Below are positions 7,598-16,733 of a stretch of DNA of 52,125 bases, piece by piece (the stretch's first letter is position 1; every line of letters begins with the position of its first letter). Location: the NCBI RefSeq assembly GCF_002014825.1, contig NZ_MUYU01000022.1:1-52125 (forward strand), written 5' to 3'. The notes beneath the pieces were generated by a model. The model worked only from the letters and a program-made list of their open reading frames with translations, had not been told where the DNA came from and made no database searches. The stretch is from Moraxella pluranimalium. Its GTDB lineage: Bacteria; Pseudomonadota; Gammaproteobacteria; Pseudomonadales; Moraxellaceae. The position numbers were made by a program, and so were the translations under genes.

Positions 7598-7630
7598 AAA
7601 ATCACCGAAATCAATGACTTCGGTGATTTT
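7598..7630 (-). terminator. terminator downstream of tRNA-Arg
   Basis: AAAATCACCGAA (7598-7609) pairs with TTCGGTGATTTT (7619-7630). The U-tract lies on the minus strand, just past the tRNA 3' end. Confidence 0.85.
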
Positions 7631-7637
7631 CGTAATA

Positions 7638-7714
7638 TGGCGCACCCGGAGAGATTCGAACTCCCGACCCCTTAGTTCGTAGCCAAGTGCTCTATCCAAC
7701 TGAGCTACGGGTGC
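7638..7714 (-). tRNA. tRNA-Arg (ACG)
   Basis: A complete 77-base cloverleaf on the minus strand: acceptor GCACCCG / CGGGTGC with encoded CCA, D-arm with AGCTCAGTTGGATAGAGC, anticodon loop CTACGAA (anticodon ACG) on a CTTGG/CTAAG stem, and T-loop TTCGAAT. A terminator follows directly. Confidence 0.97.
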
Positions 7715-7849
7715 GGATTCAACTCACTTTGTTATTCAACATCGTTCGTTGTGGCGGCTATTATACAGTGTTTATTTTGTATGTCAAGCGCTTTTTTTAT
7801 TTATTTTCGATTTTTTTCTTGTGATTGACAAGATTAATTAGAAAATAAA

Positions 7850-7941
7850 TGGCGGTGAAGGAGGGATTCGAACCCTCGATACCCGTAATTAGGTATGGTT
7901 CCTTAGCAGGGAACTGGTTTCAGCCACTCACCCACTTCACC
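7850..7941 (-). tRNA. tRNA-Ser (GCT)
   Basis: A 92-base class II tRNA on the minus strand: acceptor GGTGAAG / CTTCACC, discriminator G and encoded CCA, anticodon loop with GCT, a long variable arm, and T-loop TTCGAAT. It lies upstream of tRNA-Arg on the same strand, 135 bp apart. Confidence 0.96.
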
Positions 7942-8231
7942 GAACGGTCGCTTTGATAAGTTGCTACACTTATCATCCATCATCATTGATGATTTCGCTT
8001 GTCGTTGTGGGCGATAATTATAACAAAAATTTGATACTTTGCAAGTGTTTTTGGCAAATTTTTATAAAAATAATGCGTTTTTGCCATCATTCTGCCATGA
8101 TCACTGATAATGTAGTGCGATGACGATGAATTTTTGTATAAAATTTCATCAATTTTGGGATATGGCAATGTCTTTTTGGGCGTATTTTGATATATAATTT
8201 CAAAAAAATCATCAAAAAAAGTCGTCATTAA

Positions 8232-9038
<807 letters not shown>

Positions 9039-9050
9039 ATCGCCGTGCAA

Positions 9051-9083
9051 AAAAAATCAGCACGCAGATAGTGCTGATTTTTT
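9051..9083. terminator. bidirectional terminator between thiD and yggT
   Basis: AAAAAATCAGCAC (9051-9063) and GTGCTGATTTTTT (9071-9083) form a perfect 13-bp stem with U-tracts on both strands, between convergent genes. Confidence 0.9.
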
Positions 9084-9111
9084 GGGATGGATGCTTGTAA
9101 ATTATGCCAGC

Positions 9112-9675
9112 TTAGCCCATCCAAATATTGGCACTGATGATACCGATGAATTTTTCGAGCAATAATAAGCTAAATAATGCCACCAAAAATGACAAATCAA
9201 TCATGCCAATATTGGGCACAAAACGGCGAAACGGCGCAACAATCGGCTCGGACAACTGCATCATCACGCCAAAAATACTGCTATTGACATTCAAAAACAT
9301 CATCAATAAACTGCTAATCGCTGATGCCATCATCAAATAGCGAAGCGCCTGCAAAAATTGCATAATCGCTGAAATCGTCGCCACAAAAAACACTTCGACC
9401 GCTGATAGGCTCTTGCCCAAGATAGCAGCATCCGCCACCAAATTAATCAGATACAAAAGCAGCATCAGCACCACCGCAGCCGTGCTGATACGCCCCTTAC
9501 CCATCGTTGGGAAAATGCGTGCAAACACATCCACCACTTGGGTCAGTCGATAAGTCGTCTTGGCAAAAGGATGCGTCTTATCAATCTCGGCAAGCTGTAC
9601 CATGAACCGCAAAAACAGCAAAATCAGCGCAAAATTAATAACGGCATTGACCAATACAAAAGGCAATGAATTCAT
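9112..9675 (-). CDS. yggT: YggT family membrane protein (187 aa)
   Basis: An integral inner-membrane protein with four to five hydrophobic segments (about 8-24, 67-88, 93-110, 112-130 and 162-180). Two YggT units can be seen: FLRFMVQLAEIDKTHPFAKT near residues 22-41, and LSEPIVAPFRRFVPNIGMID near 140-160; the second is the typical P-hydrophobic-RR.+P motif. YggT proteins are linked to osmotic or ion homeostasis and usually sit next to proC, as here. It starts 13 bp after proC ends on the same strand, so it is probably cotranscribed. Confidence 0.9.
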   Translation of the reverse strand: MNSLPFVLVNAVINFALILLFLRFMVQLAEIDKTHPFAKTTYRLTQVVDVFARIFPTMGKGRISTAAVVLMLLLYLINLVADAAILGKSLSAVEVFFVATISAIMQFLQALRYLMMASAISSLLMMFLNVNSSIFGVMMQLSEPIVAPFRRFVPNIGMIDLSFLVALFSLLLLEKFIGIISANIWMG

Positions 9676-9688
9676 AAAGTTATCCTGC

Positions 9689-10540
9689 TTAAGCTTGGCT
9701 TAGCACCGCCCCAAGCTCGACACTGCGGTCGCTACACGCCTGCATCGCACGGGCGAATGCTTGACCGACATCATCAGCATATAGGCTCTCTAGCGCCGCT
9801 GCTGTTGTGCCGCCTTTTGAAGTGACTTGCTCACGCAATGTCGCAGGGTCTTGATTGATTGCCAATGCGCCTGCACCGCACACGCTTTGGACTGCCAAAG
9901 CATGAGCATCGTCAGGTGATAGACCCATTTCGACCGCTTTGGCAATCATATTTTCTAGTACATAAAAGAAATACGCAGGCGCAGAACCTGCCACCGCCGT
10001 CACAGCGTGCAGTAGGTTTTCGTCCTTGACCCATGCGGTGATGCCTGATGCCTGCATCACTTTTTCCGCCATTTGACAAGCGGTCTCACTGATGCCATCA
10101 GCGAACAAGCCTGATGCACCAAAGCCCACGCTGGCAGGTAGATTTGGCATACAACGCACGATATTGGTATAACCACCAAGCATCTGCGATAAGGTCGCCA
10201 CCGACAAGCCTGCTGCGATAGACAGCACCAGCTGTGATGACAGATATGGCGCAATCGATGCACCCACCACGCCCATCACCTGTGGCTTGACCGCTAGGAC
10301 AACGACATCCGCTGGCGTGATGATTTGCTCGGCTTGCTCTGGGCTGACGGCATTCACGCCTTTGGCGATGAACTGCGCTTGCTTATCGGTATCGGTATCA
10401 GACACAGACAAGGTCAAATCCAGCCCCTGCTCGGCTTTTGCCTTTAATAGTCCATCGATAATCGCCCCTGCCATATTACCACCACCGATGAATGCGATGG
10501 TTTTGCCATTTAATACGCCAAAATCAGCAACAGTTGTCAT
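9689..10540 (-). CDS. proC: pyrroline-5-carboxylate reductase
   Basis: It reduces 1-pyrroline-5-carboxylate to proline with NAD(P)H, the last step of proline synthesis. The Rossmann motif IAFIGGGNMAGAII lies at about 16-29, and the C-terminal catalytic/dimer region SAPAYFFYVLENM plus GTTAAALE is intact. Start ATG 10540 (283 aa) was chosen because AAGGTG precedes it; an upstream frame extension to 10579 would overlap tilS and add 13 unconserved residues. It forms an apparent tilS-proC-yggT run on the minus strand. Confidence 0.94.
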   Translation of the reverse strand: MTTVADFGVLNGKTIAFIGGGNMAGAIIDGLLKAKAEQGLDLTLSVSDTDTDKQAQFIAKGVNAVSPEQAEQIITPADVVVLAVKPQVMGVVGASIAPYLSSQLVLSIAAGLSVATLSQMLGGYTNIVRCMPNLPASVGFGASGLFADGISETACQMAEKVMQASGITAWVKDENLLHAVTAVAGSAPAYFFYVLENMIAKAVEMGLSPDDAHALAVQSVCGAGALAINQDPATLREQVTSKGGTTAAALESLYADDVGQAFARAMQACSDRSVELGAVLSQA

Positions 10541-10575
10541 AACGCACCTTTTATCAAATTTATCAAAGTAAAACT

Positions 10576-11979
10576 TCACCCATTGTACACCATTCGCCCT
10601 ATCGGTGCAAAATTATCCAAAGCCACAGGCGTCAAATCATCCAATCGCCACACGCACATCGGCGCAATCAGCCAAGCATCCGCCCCGATATGCACCTGCC
10701 ACAGATGTGCTCGTAGCCACGGCGGTAGGCGCAGTTTTTGGGCAAGTTTTTTGCCTTTAAAGGTGTGTTTGCCAATGATGACGGATGTGGTTTTGTTCAT
10801 TTTTTGGGCATGGGTGATGGCGTGATGGCTTGTAAATACAATGTGTAATTGCCCATCTGCTACCAGTATTAATTCGTGAGATTGAAATTTATCAAGCCCA
10901 TGTTCATACCCATGCCCATCACCAACACTTGCCAAATCATCCGCTTGCACGCCTGCCGTCAAAAGTCGCCACACATCCGCCCGATAGCGGTACAATCGCC
11001 CATCATAACAGCACAGCACATAGCTATAATGCGCCCCTTGCCAAATCACCTGACTGGCGTGGTCATTGTCCGTGCGAGTCATCAGGTCAAGCACGGATTG
11101 GGTGGTTTTGTGGCTTGGTGGCAAGGGTTCATCACCCTGTAGCCACTGGTGTAAGATACTGGACTTGGCGGCTGTTGGTGCTTGGTTAAATTGCTCAATA
11201 TCCATGACAGCTTGGTATGGCAGATAAGTCTCTGCACAAGATAACTGTGCCAAGTGCGTATCTGTGCTGTGCTGCTGCCACTCGGCACTCTTGGCAAGTA
11301 GCTCGGCACTGCGTACGATATTCTCTACCGCTCGTGGGTTGATATCAGTGAGCAAGGGCATAATCAGCGTCCGCAGTCGCCCGCGTACATAAGCGGTATC
11401 GGTATTGGTCGCATCATCAACAAAGGGGAGCTTGTGCATGCTGGCAAATTGGCTAATCTCCTTGCGAGTAACGCCAAGCCACGGTCGCCACAGCCACACT
11501 TGCTTATCATGACTGGATTTGGCTTGCCATGATTTCATCCCTGCCAAACCCTGCACGCCTGCACCATGAATCAGCCTGTACAAGACCGTTTCGGCTTGGT
11601 CATGGGCATGATGAGCCAGCATCAGCACATCATTGTCCTGCATCAGCGACAGCATAGCATCATAGCGAGCGGTGCGTGCGTGCGTTTCGCTGTTTTTTGA
11701 CAAGGTAACAGGCAATATCCGACAGTCAAAGCCATGCGCTGTCGCCCAAGTCGCCACCAAATCCGCCCAATCATCATTTGCCTGTTGCCACCCATGATGC
11801 ACATGCAGTAAGATTGGTAGCCTATCCATCTGCCCCGCTTGATACAGCTGATAGCACGCATACGCCATCGACAGCGAATCACGCCCGCCACTGCATGCCA
11901 AATACAGCGTCGCCCCATCTAGCCTGTGGCGATGGTCGTGATAAGCATTCAATAAAGCATGGGTCAGTGTGTCGGACAT
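10576..11979 (-). CDS. tilS: tRNA(Ile)-lysidine synthase
   Basis: It converts C34 of the CAU-anticodon tRNA-Ile to lysidine using ATP, so that the tRNA reads AUA. The PP-loop ATPase motif SGGRDS (within YLACSGGRDSLSMAYACYQL) is near the N-terminus, followed by LAHHAHDQAETVLYRLIHG, a TilS hallmark. The C-terminal third carries the weakly conserved TilS substrate-binding and C-terminal domains. The ATG at 11979 (467 aa) is preferred; a TTG five codons upstream is possible, and neither has a good ribosome site. It is followed by proC with about 35 bp between. Confidence 0.93.
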   Translation of the reverse strand: MSDTLTHALLNAYHDHRHRLDGATLYLACSGGRDSLSMAYACYQLYQAGQMDRLPILLHVHHGWQQANDDWADLVATWATAHGFDCRILPVTLSKNSETHARTARYDAMLSLMQDNDVLMLAHHAHDQAETVLYRLIHGAGVQGLAGMKSWQAKSSHDKQVWLWRPWLGVTRKEISQFASMHKLPFVDDATNTDTAYVRGRLRTLIMPLLTDINPRAVENIVRSAELLAKSAEWQQHSTDTHLAQLSCAETYLPYQAVMDIEQFNQAPTAAKSSILHQWLQGDEPLPPSHKTTQSVLDLMTRTDNDHASQVIWQGAHYSYVLCCYDGRLYRYRADVWRLLTAGVQADDLASVGDGHGYEHGLDKFQSHELILVADGQLHIVFTSHHAITHAQKMNKTTSVIIGKHTFKGKKLAQKLRLPPWLRAHLWQVHIGADAWLIAPMCVWRLDDLTPVALDNFAPIGRMVYNG

Positions 11980-12004
11980 GGTTTGATAATTCAAAAGATA
12001 AAAA

Positions 12005-12032
12005 AATAGGGCAAAATCTCTTTTGCCCTATT
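12005..12032 (-). terminator. terminator downstream of accA
   Basis: AATAGGGCAAAA (12005-12016) pairs perfectly with TTTTGCCCTATT (12021-12032) over a 4-base loop. The U-tract is on the minus strand, immediately before the tilS start. Another A/T-rich stem (AAGATGCT / AGCATCTT) lies at about 12114-12140. Confidence 0.85.
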
Positions 12033-12161
12033 GTAGCAAATTTATCAGCAAATCGCCGTTAAATGCTTTGGTGAAATACTTTGAAAGATACTTGATAAGC
12101 CCAAAAAAGCTTTCAAGATGCTTTTTATAAAGCATCTTATAAAAAAACTTATAAATATACT

Positions 12162-12959
12162 TTATAAAGATACCTTAGAATTAAACTGCATCAAACGCTC
12201 ATAGCGTTTTTGTAGTAGTTCATCTTTTGGTAATTGCTCAAGCTCGGCAAGCTGTGCTGTTAGCAGTGAGTTGAGCGCAGCCATCACAGGCTCTGGCGCT
12301 TCGTGCGCACCCACGCCTTCTTCGATGACTTCATCAATCAGCCCTAGCTGATGCAGATTGACGGCGTTGAGCTTGAGTGCATCAGATGCATCTGGGGCTT
12401 TTTCGGCAGTTTTCCACAGGATAGACGCACAGCCTTCAGGTGAAATCACCGAATAAATACTATTTTCAAGCATATTGACACGGTCAGCCACGCCAATAGC
12501 CAGCGCACCACCCGAGCCGCCTTCACCGATGACGGTCGCAATAACTGGCGTGCCAAGACTTGAGAATACAGCGATGCTCTTGGCGATGGCTTCGGCTTGT
12601 CCACGCTCTTCAGCACCCACGCCCGGATATGCCCCTTGAGTATCAATAAAAGTCAATACCGGCAAGCCAAAACGCTCCGCCATCTGCACAAGACGAATCA
12701 CCTTGCGATAGCCTTCGGGGTTCGCCATACCAAAGTTGTGTGCAATACGCTCACGAGTACTGCGACCACGATGCTGACCGATGACCATCACAGGCTGACC
12801 GTTAAATCGTGCCAAGCCACCAATGATGGCTTTATCATCTGCAAAGGCACGGTCGCCGTGCAATTCATCAAATTCGGTAAATAATGCCGATACATAATCA
12901 AGGAACAACGGACGCTTTGCATGGCGTGCCAATTGCACACTTTCCCAAACTTTACTCAT
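12162..12959 (-). CDS. accA: acetyl-CoA carboxylase carboxyltransferase subunit alpha (short form)
   Basis: It transfers carboxyl from carboxybiotin to acetyl-CoA, together with AccD, to make malonyl-CoA for fatty-acid synthesis. The 265 residues begin at [17 protein letters not shown], corresponding to about residue 60 of the 319-residue E. coli protein. The crotonase-fold core is complete: [27 protein letters not shown] and [14 protein letters not shown]. The missing N-terminal helical region is also absent from Acinetobacter AccA, so this is a family trait and not a truncation. It is a single gene with its own terminator. Confidence 0.95.
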   Translation of the reverse strand: MSKVWESVQLARHAKRPLFLDYVSALFTEFDELHGDRAFADDKAIIGGLARFNGQPVMVIGQHRGRSTRERIAHNFGMANPEGYRKVIRLVQMAERFGLPVLTFIDTQGAYPGVGAEERGQAEAIAKSIAVFSSLGTPVIATVIGEGGSGGALAIGVADRVNMLENSIYSVISPEGCASILWKTAEKAPDASDALKLNAVNLHQLGLIDEVIEEGVGAHEAPEPVMAALNSLLTAQLAELEQLPKDELLQKRYERLMQFNSKVSL

Positions 12960-13192
12960 AGTCCACTCTAAAAAAATGATTGTACAAATGTAAACTAAGA
13001 TTTAGTTTAGCACATTTTTTGGTATCTCGTCATCTTTTTTGTTGTGATTTTGGTTTGAAAATCCCAAAATTCACCGCCCATTAATCAATTGACCAGCATT
13101 CAACAAGCACACCGCCTTGATAAACTTGTATCCGATGATGGTTTGTAAACCAAATCAATAGGCAATTCAATATTCACACATCCCAAAAAACA

Positions 13193-13230
13193 AAACCCCA
13201 AAGCGCATCATACTGCCATCTTTGGGGTTT
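13193..13230 (-). terminator. terminator downstream of ppx
   Basis: AAACCCCAAAG (13193-13203) pairs with CTTTGGGGTTT (13220-13230). An A-rich run at 13185-13190 gives U on the minus strand. The rest of the 289-bp gap up to accA (13204-12960 side) holds no gene I can see. Confidence 0.8.
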
Positions 13231-13248
13231 GTTGTCTATCTTATGCCA

Positions 13249-14817
13249 TCAGGCAAATTCGCCCGTGCTCACCACATCAAGCTGTACGCCCCATTTGGCA
13301 AACTGTGGCGCATCTTGCTCAAGCTGTGTGGCGATTAGCTCTTCGTGCATCCCTGCGCCGACCAACACTTGCCAATGGTCAGCACTGATGATGTTCAGAT
13401 TAATCGCAGCGGCCTTGGTGGTGCGTGATTGGCTAGACTGCGCTGCTAGACGCAAAATCAAACACAGATAGGCAAGCTTGCGACCGCCCAGATTCTCAAC
13501 GATATCAAGCGCATCGGATTTGAGCTTGCGGCGATGATGTAGCACAAGCTGCGCCATCATTGCTTGACCCACCTGCGAAAAGCCTGCAATGTCTGAATGC
13601 TCAAGCAAATAGGCACTGTGGCGCTGATAGTTGCTGTGCCCAACCGCCAAGCCAATCTCGTACAAATTTGCCGCACGGCGGAGCAGGTCAGCATCTTCGC
13701 TACTAAACTCAAGCTCATCTTTGACATCATTAAACAAGCGAGCCGCTCGCGTCATCACACGCCCTGCTTGCTTGACATCGACCGAATAACGCTCTGCCAG
13801 TGCCGCCACCGAGCGGTCACGCACATCTTCAGAATTGAGCCTGCCAAGCATATCATACATCACGCCTTCACGCAGTGCGCCGTCCGAATAGCCAAGCTCA
13901 TCAATCTCAAGCGTCTGCATGATGGCAAGTAGCTCTGCCACGCCTGCAGGGAATACCGCTTGGCGATGCGCCTTGACCCCTTCAAATTCAATCTTATCTA
14001 CCGAGCCAAGCTTAATCAGATGTTTTTTAAGCTTCATCATCCCATCTAAAGTGATGCTCTCACCGCTAAAGCCAAGCTCGGCAAGCACAAGGCGGGCCGC
14101 CTTAATCGTACCTGATGAGCCGATGGCATTATCCCAGCCGACTTTTTTGTAGCGTTTGGCGATGGCAAGTAGCTCGGTTTGGGTGTGCTTGGCAGCTTGC
14201 TCAAAAGCTTTTTCGGTGATTTTGCCATCGGCAAAGAATTTTTTGGTATAAGCCACACAGCCCATCTGCAAGCTTTCCATCTCAATCGGCTCAAAACCTT
14301 GCCCGATGATAAACTCCGTCGAACCACCACCAATATCAATCACCAAGCGAGTATCGGTACTGGCATTTGAGTGCGACACACCCAGATAAATCAAGCGAGC
14401 TTCTTCACGACCGGCGATAATCTCAATCGGCTTGGGTAGTAGTAGATTGGCACGGCGGATAAACTCTTGGGCGTTGACCGCTTTTCGCAGGGCATTAGTC
14501 GCCACGATACGCAGACGGGTCGGATGTACTTCGGTAACATGCTGAGCAAAGCGGTGTAAGCAGTCTAGCCCCCGCTGAATGGCTTCTTCGCTTAGGACAT
14601 TGTTCTCATCAAGCCCTGCTGCCAATTGTACTTTTTCAGAAATCGATGCCACTTTTCGTACTTCACCGTGGTCAAGACGAGCAATCGCTAGATGAAAGCT
14701 GTTTGAGCCTAAGTCAATCGCCCCCAAAAGCTCATCACGCCCGATGGCAGCAGCATCATTGATGGCACTGGCGATTTGTTGGTGGCATTCGGTGGTGTCT
14801 GGAAAAGTTGGGTTCAT
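13249..14817 (-). CDS. ppx: exopolyphosphatase / Ppx-GppA phosphatase
   Basis: It releases phosphate from polyphosphate ends, with possible pppGpp activity in the wider family. The 522-residue length fits Ppx. The actin-like fold motifs are present: LGAIDLGSNSFHLAIARLD (about 29-47), RLVIDIGGGSTEFIIG (about 155-170) and GSSGTIKAARLVLAELG. A C-terminal HD-like helical region follows, including LAVGHSNYQRHSAYLLEHSD, characteristic of Ppx. It begins with ATG at 14817 after AGGAG. It is a single gene between rluC and accA on the same strand. Confidence 0.92.
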   Translation of the reverse strand: MNPTFPDTTECHQQIASAINDAAAIGRDELLGAIDLGSNSFHLAIARLDHGEVRKVASISEKVQLAAGLDENNVLSEEAIQRGLDCLHRFAQHVTEVHPTRLRIVATNALRKAVNAQEFIRRANLLLPKPIEIIAGREEARLIYLGVSHSNASTDTRLVIDIGGGSTEFIIGQGFEPIEMESLQMGCVAYTKKFFADGKITEKAFEQAAKHTQTELLAIAKRYKKVGWDNAIGSSGTIKAARLVLAELGFSGESITLDGMMKLKKHLIKLGSVDKIEFEGVKAHRQAVFPAGVAELLAIMQTLEIDELGYSDGALREGVMYDMLGRLNSEDVRDRSVAALAERYSVDVKQAGRVMTRAARLFNDVKDELEFSSEDADLLRRAANLYEIGLAVGHSNYQRHSAYLLEHSDIAGFSQVGQAMMAQLVLHHRRKLKSDALDIVENLGGRKLAYLCLILRLAAQSSQSRTTKAAAINLNIISADHWQVLVGAGMHEELIATQLEQDAPQFAKWGVQLDVVSTGEFA

Positions 14818-14930
14818 GCGAACTCCTTTTGATTATTTTTTTACACAAAATTTAGGTCTAACTTTACGATAATTTGCCCAAATTGTCTATGGATTTTTGG
14901 TTAATTTGGGGTGAAGTTTAAGTAGGTAGT

Positions 14931-16040
14931 TTAAGCAGGTATCTGCACCGAATCAGGTAGCAAATCCGCCATATCAGACGGCAGCGGTGCAAGATACTGC
15001 AAAGGCCTGTCATCATCCATCGCCACATCCGCCAAAGACAATCGCCAAGCGTGCAGGCATAGGCGTTTGACCTGTGGGGTAGATTTGTTCAGTTGATATT
15101 TATCATCACCAAGCAAGGCGTGCCCAATGTGCGCCATATGCACCCGTATCTGATGTGTACGCCCTGTGGCAGGCATGGCAAGTACAAGGCTGACAGGCTT
15201 GCCGTCTAGCTCAAATCGTGCCAATACTTTAATCTGCGTTAAGCTAGGCTTAGCGACTTCTTCGCCCTGTGCCGCCCCAAGCTTTGCCACCTTGACACGA
15301 CGCTCACCGTTATCAAGCGTATAACGCAGTAGTGGCACATCGATGGTTTGGCTGTCTGCTTTGATATAGCCTGCACTCAAGCACAGATATTGCTTGTGGA
15401 TGGTTTTTTGGCGAAATTGTTCTTGTAAGTGCTTGAGTGTACTGCGTTTTTTTGCGATAAGTAGTAAACCTGATGTGTCCTTATCAATGCGATGCACAAG
15501 CTCAAGGTACTTTTTGCCCGTCGCCTGACGCATCGCTTCAATCACCCCAAAGCTCTCACCGCTACCGCCATGCACCGCCATGCCCGATGGTTTATTGAGC
15601 ACGATTAGCCCATCATCTTCGTGGATGATGCGTGCCATCAAGCCTTTGGCAAAGCTGTCACTGATAATCACTTCTTCACGCACTGATAAGCGAATGGGCG
15701 CAATGCGTACCACATCACCAACATCAAGCTTATCATGTGGCTTACAGCGTTTGCCATTGATACGCACTTCATCAGCACGGATGAGCTTATATAAGTGTGA
15801 GCGTGGCAAGCCCTTGAGCCGGGCGAGCAAAAAATTATCAATCCGCTGTCCTGCTTGATTATCCGTCACCGTCAAAAAATTCACCTGATTAAAATTACTA
15901 ATCGCCACATCCGCCGATTGCTTAGGGTGTGGATTGTGCTTAGCTTGGCTTGGTCGTGCCGATGGGCGAGATTTTGGGGAATTTTTGCCAAAACGATGGC
16001 TTGATGGCTGATTTTTTGGACTTTTTTGTAAATTTTTCAT
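14931..16040 (-). CDS. rluC: 23S rRNA pseudouridine synthase (RluC type)
   Basis: It isomerises uridines in 23S rRNA (955, 2504 and 2580 in E. coli). An S4 domain is visible at AGQRIDNFLLARLKGLPRSH, and the catalytic loop ELVHRIDKDTSGLLLIAKKR contains the active Asp. The end carries RTHQIRVHMAHIGHALLGD. The N-terminus is a lysine/proline-rich extension absent from E. coli RluC. Its start is uncertain: ATG 16040 (369 aa) is given, with ATG 16094 and TTG 16157 in frame, none with a clear ribosome site. It is divergent from rne, the same arrangement as in enterobacteria, which supports RluC over RluD. Confidence 0.88.
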   Translation of the reverse strand: MKNLQKSPKNQPSSHRFGKNSPKSRPSARPSQAKHNPHPKQSADVAISNFNQVNFLTVTDNQAGQRIDNFLLARLKGLPRSHLYKLIRADEVRINGKRCKPHDKLDVGDVVRIAPIRLSVREEVIISDSFAKGLMARIIHEDDGLIVLNKPSGMAVHGGSGESFGVIEAMRQATGKKYLELVHRIDKDTSGLLLIAKKRSTLKHLQEQFRQKTIHKQYLCLSAGYIKADSQTIDVPLLRYTLDNGERRVKVAKLGAAQGEEVAKPSLTQIKVLARFELDGKPVSLVLAMPATGRTHQIRVHMAHIGHALLGDDKYQLNKSTPQVKRLCLHAWRLSLADVAMDDDRPLQYLAPLPSDMADLLPDSVQIPA

Positions 16041-16157
16041 GGTTTTGTCAAATTTTTGTAGGCGTTTGGCAAAAGATTTGGTATAGTTTAGCATGTTGCA
16101 AACAAATACAGGATAATTTTTGTCGTTTGACACAATTTTTATCCGACACACTTGCAA

Positions 16158-16733
16158 ATCCCTGAGATTTTTTTGTTACCACAGTTAAATTCAACAATCA
16201 GCTATAATAATCACTGATTGCAATACTGGGTAAAAAAAATTGGCGATTGAGCGATATCGGTTTTGGCATGATTTTAGCGAACCTAAGTCTCAACGATACC
16301 TACGCCCTACTGCGTGATGGTCACGCCCACGCTCATATTTGCCCTTGCAACCGCCAAAATAGTTAATAATCGCTTAAAAAAGCACTACAGCCATTTTAAG
16401 CATGATAATGCAACTTCGGTATTGATACCGTACAAGATTTCGCTAGGACGATTGTTCGTCTTTTAGCCTTGTTGAGTACCACTGGTTCAAAAGCACAAGA
16501 CAAACTCTGCTTTTGCAAGGTAAACCCCAGTCGGCTCAAGCTTACAGAATTTTTATAGCATTGGTGCAAGCAGTGCTAAGTGTCGTTTGTACAGACAAGC
16601 GACTTGTAATGATTGCTCGTTCACTCAGCCTAGATGATAAGCATCTATTGCTGATTGTTTCGTACAGCTAATAAATCTTTGGAAAAAATACCGATGTTGC
16701 TTGATTCGGGCTTTTGCCCTTATAAGGAACATC
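16158..16733 (+). promoter_or_regulatory. long rne leader / rluC-rne intergenic region
   Basis: This 576-bp region has no convincing gene. A TATAAT (16203-16208) lies inside an inverted repeat CAATCAG (16195-16201) / CTGATTG (16214-16220), but no good -35 is seen. A stable hairpin GTCGTTTGT (16582-16590) / ACAAGCGAC (16595-16603) and a smaller one, AGATG/CATCT at about 16631-16645, lie within 150 bp of the rne start. In E. coli a structured rne leader of comparable size lets RNase E cleave its own mRNA; a similar role here is inferred from position only. Confidence 0.45.

Noticed and set aside
12162..12959. AccA looks truncated by about 55 N-terminal residues.
   Set aside because: The core is intact and Acinetobacter AccA is equally short, so it is a lineage feature.
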